64,000 bases of DNA, taken from contig NZ_ACJN02000003.1 in assembly GCF_000174435.1 (NCBI RefSeq), positions 698,263 to 762,262 on the forward strand. Reading direction: 5' to 3'. A program made the position numbers and the translations under genes. The first letter of the stretch is position 1, and each line of letters starts with the position of its first letter. Below, in pieces: positions 61,031-64,000 of this stretch. Source of the stretch: Desulfonatronospira thiodismutans ASO3-1 (lineage in GTDB: Bacteria; Desulfobacterota; Desulfovibrionia; Desulfovibrionales; Desulfonatronovibrionaceae). Below the pieces are notes generated by a model. The model saw nothing but the letters and a program-made list of their open reading frames with translations, did no database searches and was not told the DNA's origin.

Positions 61031-62293
61031 ATGCCCTCATCAAAAACTCCACACCTGATCTACGCTGATGCCAGGGGACAGATATACGATGAACCGGGGC
61101 TTCTAATGCTTGTACGCCGGGGCAGAGAGCTAGCACTGCCACGCCCCGACGAGATGATGCCCCTGCCGGAGTCAAGCGATCTTTTTTTGCTTCCCGGCAG
61201 AAAGGCCCTGGGCCTGGACCCGGAAACCGGGAACGTGGAGGTCATGGAAGGGCTGGCCCTGGCCGGATTCGCCAGTCCCGGGCACACCCTTTGTGCCACG
61301 GCCGCTTATGCAAAGGAAGACAGTGCTCCCAGGCTGCCTCTTTACGCTTACGGTGCGGTGGGATATTTCCGGGACAGATTCTGGATATCCGCCATGCAGG
61401 TGGACAAGGACCAGAGGCAGAACTTCTGCGACATCCCCCAGGACAAAATCACCCGCGGGGCAAGGGAATTGCTTCGCAAATACCCGGAAAACAGGCTCAT
61501 CAGCCACCTGGCCGGATGTGCCCTGAACTACTGCTGCCCAGCCGCCAGGAATCTGGCCCTGGGACGCTTTGAAGCCCCGCTGCCCACAGCCCGTGAGTGC
61601 AACGCCGCCTGCATTGGATGCATTTCATATCAGCCAGACGATTCCGGCATGCAGGCCACACAGGCCCGCATTGACTTCACTCCATCTCCCGGGGAGATAA
61701 AAGAAGTCATGCTGGAACACTGCAGAAAGGAAAAGCGACCCATCCTGTCCTTCGGCCAGGGCTGCGAAGGCGAGCCCCTGACCCGGGCCAGAACAATTAT
61801 CCAGGCTTTGCAGAAGGCCAGACAGGAAATTCCGGCTGCAACCATAAACATCAATACCAACGCTTCCCTGCCGGAATTTATCCCCCCTCTGGCCCGGGCC
61901 GGTATGGATTCCATGCGGGTCAGCCTCAACAGCGCAGAACCGGAATTCTACCATATGTACTACCGCCCCAGGGGATACGGGTTTGAAGACGTAATCCGGA
62001 GCATATCCCTGGCCAGGGAGCACAATATGTTCATCTCCCTTAACCTTCTTTTTTTTCCAGGGGTTACAGATACAGAGGACCAGATGGAGAGAATCGCCGG
62101 TCTCGTCCAGGACCACAGAATAGATTTCATCCAGATGCGCAACATGAACCTGGATCCGGATATATATCTGGAACTGGCCGGGGACAGGGCCCTTGGACCG
62201 GGGATGGGACTTAAAAACTTCATGACCAGGCTGAAAAAAGAATGCCCCTGGATTGATTTCGGTTATTTCAACCCCTGCCTGAATCAGGATTAA
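61031..62293 (+). CDS. Radical-SAM protein of unknown substrate
   Basis: 420 residues. The [4Fe-4S] motif is ECNAACIGCIS (C190, C194, C197), unusually far from the N-terminus. Residues 1-185 form a separate N-terminal region with its own cysteines (C163, C168, C169 in AGCALNYCCP). The TIM barrel has ILSFGQGCEGEPLTR, NINTNASLPEF and MRVSLNSAEPEFYHMYYRP. The family is conserved in Desulfovibrionales next to argS-like genes as far as recalled, but the reaction is unknown. It lies 9 bases after the SPOR gene. Confidence 0.82.
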   Translation: MPSSKTPHLIYADARGQIYDEPGLLMLVRRGRELALPRPDEMMPLPESSDLFLLPGRKALGLDPETGNVEVMEGLALAGFASPGHTLCATAAYAKEDSAPRLPLYAYGAVGYFRDRFWISAMQVDKDQRQNFCDIPQDKITRGARELLRKYPENRLISHLAGCALNYCCPAARNLALGRFEAPLPTARECNAACIGCISYQPDDSGMQATQARIDFTPSPGEIKEVMLEHCRKEKRPILSFGQGCEGEPLTRARTIIQALQKARQEIPAATININTNASLPEFIPPLARAGMDSMRVSLNSAEPEFYHMYYRPRGYGFEDVIRSISLAREHNMFISLNLLFFPGVTDTEDQMERIAGLVQDHRIDFIQMRNMNLDPDIYLELAGDRALGPGMGLKNFMTRLKKECPWIDFGYFNPCLNQD

Positions 62294-62458
62294 GGCACCC
62301 ATCGCCACCCGGACTGGTACGCAGTCACTTTCATACTTCCTGCCTCCCTGTACCTGGGAAAGGGCTGTCTCAATTTTTCGCCATAACGTAAACTTTTCGA
62401 GAAAAACATTGCAGTTTACGCTATGACCAGATATTGTCATTCTTACGAGGTGATGAGA

Positions 62459-63682
62459 ATGATTAAACGAGAAACCTACATAAACAGGGTCAGGCCCTTT
62501 ATCAACAAGGACATGGTAAAGGTCTTCACCGGTATTCGCCGTTCAGGCAAGTCAACCCTGTTGAAACTTGTTCAGCAGGAATTAATCGCTGACGGAGTTT
62601 CGGAAAATCAAATCATTATGATCAATTTCGAGAGCATGGCGTATGCTAATCGGGATTTCATGAGTATCTATCAGGAACTCAGGCATCTTAGCGGGAACCA
62701 CGGCGAAAAGGCTTATATATTTCTCGATGAAATCCAGGAACTGGCCGGCTGGGAAAAAATGGTCAACTCTTTGAGAGTCGATCTGTATTGTGATCTCTAC
62801 ATTACAGGGTCGAACTCAAAACTGCTGTCCGGAGAGCTGGCCACATATCTTGCCGGCAGATATATCGAGGTTGCAGTCTATCCCTTTTCTTTCCAGGAAA
62901 TAATGAAAATAAAGAAAGAAAAACAGACGGAACTGCCTGTGGAAGAAGCATTTAATCTCTACCTGAGGTTTGGAGGCATGCCCTTTCTTTATGAAAACAA
63001 CCTTGATGCAACCGCTGCACTTGACTATCTCAAGGATATCTACAACTCCATCATGTTGAAAGATATTATCGGCAGGCATGCCATTCGTGATGTTGAGCTT
63101 TTTGAGCGAATCCTCTCCTATCTTCTCGCCAATGTTGCAAACCCGTTTTCAGGCTCAAATATCATGAAATATCTAAAAAACGAAAAAAGAGCGATCTCCC
63201 TGGAGACATTGTACAATTACATATCTTATTCCCAGGAAGCATGCCTTCTTTACCTGACACCGCGCGAAAACGTACAGGGCAAAAGGATATTGAAATTCCA
63301 GGAAAAAATCTTCCTGGCCGACCACGGTCTCCGTGAAGCCATCTACGGAAACAACCAGAGAGATATCAACCAGATTCTGGAAAACATTGTTTTTCTTGAG
63401 CTTCTAAGAAGAGGATACACCGTGCGTATCGGGAAGTCCGATGCAAAAGAGATAAACTTTATCGCGGAAAAAATGTCGCAAAGGATATATATCCAGGTTG
63501 CATACCTGATTCCTGATCAGAATGTCGCAGAACGGGAATTTTCAGCACTCCTGGGGATCAAGGACAATTACCCTAAAATGGTATTGAGTCTTGATAAGTT
63601 CGATTTAAGCCGGAAAGGTATCGTCCACAAAAACCTTATCAACTTTCTGCTGGAACAGGATTGGCGCATAAATACGTACTGA
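62459..63682 (+). CDS. AAA-family ATPase with DUF4143 domain
   Basis: 407 residues from the ATG at 62459, which has GAGGTG 6 bases upstream. Walker A GIRRSGKST (25-33), Walker B IFLDEIQEL, then ITGSNSKLLSGELATYLAGRY (arginine-finger region). The C-terminal DUF4143 region includes ILENIVFLELLRRGYTV and INFIAE, a PD-(D/E)xK-like fragment. Such proteins are common, patchily distributed and often strain-specific; function is unknown. Base composition looks more AT-rich than in the neighbours, consistent with acquisition. Confidence 0.88.
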   Translation: MIKRETYINRVRPFINKDMVKVFTGIRRSGKSTLLKLVQQELIADGVSENQIIMINFESMAYANRDFMSIYQELRHLSGNHGEKAYIFLDEIQELAGWEKMVNSLRVDLYCDLYITGSNSKLLSGELATYLAGRYIEVAVYPFSFQEIMKIKKEKQTELPVEEAFNLYLRFGGMPFLYENNLDATAALDYLKDIYNSIMLKDIIGRHAIRDVELFERILSYLLANVANPFSGSNIMKYLKNEKRAISLETLYNYISYSQEACLLYLTPRENVQGKRILKFQEKIFLADHGLREAIYGNNQRDINQILENIVFLELLRRGYTVRIGKSDAKEINFIAEKMSQRIYIQVAYLIPDQNVAEREFSALLGIKDNYPKMVLSLDKFDLSRKGIVHKNLINFLLEQDWRINTY

Positions 63683-63740
63683 ATGGTTACGATATTATGG
63701 TGAGTTATTACCCAGGAAAGATCAACTCTAAGAGTTGGTA

Positions 63741-63806
63741 ACCCCCAATCCCCCAATCCCCGAATCCCCCAATTCCTCAATCCCCGAATCCCCCAATCCC
63801 CGAATT
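63741..63806. repeat. C-rich degenerate tandem repeat (CCCCAATCC / CCCCGAATC units)
   Basis: About seven units of 8-9 bases alternate between CCCCAAT and CCCCGAAT. It lies between the ATPase gene and the convergent regulator gene. Confidence 0.9.
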
Positions 63807-63807
63807 C

Positions 63808-64000
63808 TTAATAAACAACATCGCGCTGCAGATCTATGCCGTACTTGCGCATGCGGTTCAGGACCGTAACTCTATTTATCCCCAGCAGCCTGGCCGCCTG
63901 GGACTTGTTTCCGCTGCTTTGCTTCAGAGCCTCAATGAGTTCCTGTTTCTGGCGCTGTTGCAGATTTTCTGCAGGCGCAGGGGGCAGGTCTACGGCCTGG
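63808..64000 (-). CDS. C-terminal end of a sigma54-type (NtrC-like) response regulator or activator
   Basis: The last 63 residues are visible on the minus strand, ending at TAA (63810-63808). QELIEALKQSSGNKSQAARLLGIN followed by RVTVLNRMRKYGID is a Fis-type helix-turn-helix, the usual C-terminal DNA-binding domain of sigma54-dependent activators. The AAA+ and receiver parts lie outside the window, so the exact class is open. Confidence 0.8.
   Translation of the reverse strand, partial: QAVDLPPAPAENLQQRQKQELIEALKQSSGNKSQAARLLGINRVTVLNRMRKYGIDLQRDVVY

Overview
The window looks like a chromosomal segment of a free-living anaerobic deltaproteobacterium (Desulfobacterota), most probably of the Desulfovibrionales. 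The basis is gene content: a four-subunit ferredoxin-dependent 2-oxoacid oxidoreductase (korDABC), a MucR-type zinc-finger regulator, a fused CobA-HemD, a DUF4911 protein and a large anaerobic-type cobalamin gene cluster. The genus cannot be fixed from the sequence alone; a haloalkaliphilic Desulfonatrono- lineage is only a guess. Most of the window is densely packed housekeeping DNA; there is no prophage, CRISPR array, rRNA operon or intact insertion sequence.

Layout. 1-2.4 kb: the start of a nucleotide-sugar dehydrogenase, mucR, a MITE-like element with an 8-bp target duplication, a small membrane protein and two tRNA genes (Asp, Val). 2.4-4.1 kb: tmk and a YhaM-like exoribonuclease gene. 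4.4-8.0 kb: korDABC-surE. 8.1-11.2 kb: fba, about 100-bp tandem repeats, gapA, and a beta-lactamase-fold hydrolase. 11.4-20.5 kb: glutaredoxin, valS, cobA-hemD, a Uma2 nuclease-like protein, purN, and a two-domain radical-SAM fusion. 20.6-25.2 kb: a glycine-zipper lipoprotein, then a three-gene signalling operon (B12-binding sensor, hybrid histidine kinase, REC-PAS-GGDEF diguanylate cyclase). 25.7-36.4 kb: a cobalamin riboswitch followed by btuC-btuD-btuF-cobI-cobS-cbiR-cobU-cobT and a cobD-cobQ fusion, that is cobamide import, salvage, remodelling and late synthesis. 36.5-41.6 kb: a heptad-repeat membrane protein, a divergent thymidylate synthase, a glycosyltransferase, two small unknown proteins and nadE. 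41.7-53 kb: carB-purF, kdsD, a cysteine-cluster protein, a class A PBP, a GATE-domain membrane protein, a Trm112-like protein and TatD. 53.3-57.7 kb (minus strand): cNMP-binding protein, secreted protein, DUF4911, M24 peptidase, era, rsmG. 57.7-64 kb: fabD, argS, SPOR protein, a radical-SAM enzyme, an AAA/DUF4143 ATPase, and the end of a sigma54-type response regulator.

The most unusual content is intergenic. Four copies of one modular, palindromic, non-coding repeat (about 255-370 bp, ends related to TAACTATTCACCA) lie at 14.7, 26.1, 39.5 and 53.0 kb. They gain or lose two smaller hairpin modules. The arms of one module also form the variable stem of the cobalamin riboswitch. Two near-identical 115-bp inverted-repeat elements sit between btuD and btuF. 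B12 is the recurring theme of the coding part: synthesis, import, riboswitch control, a CarH/AerR-like B12 sensor that probably feeds c-di-GMP signalling, and a B12-binding radical-SAM protein.
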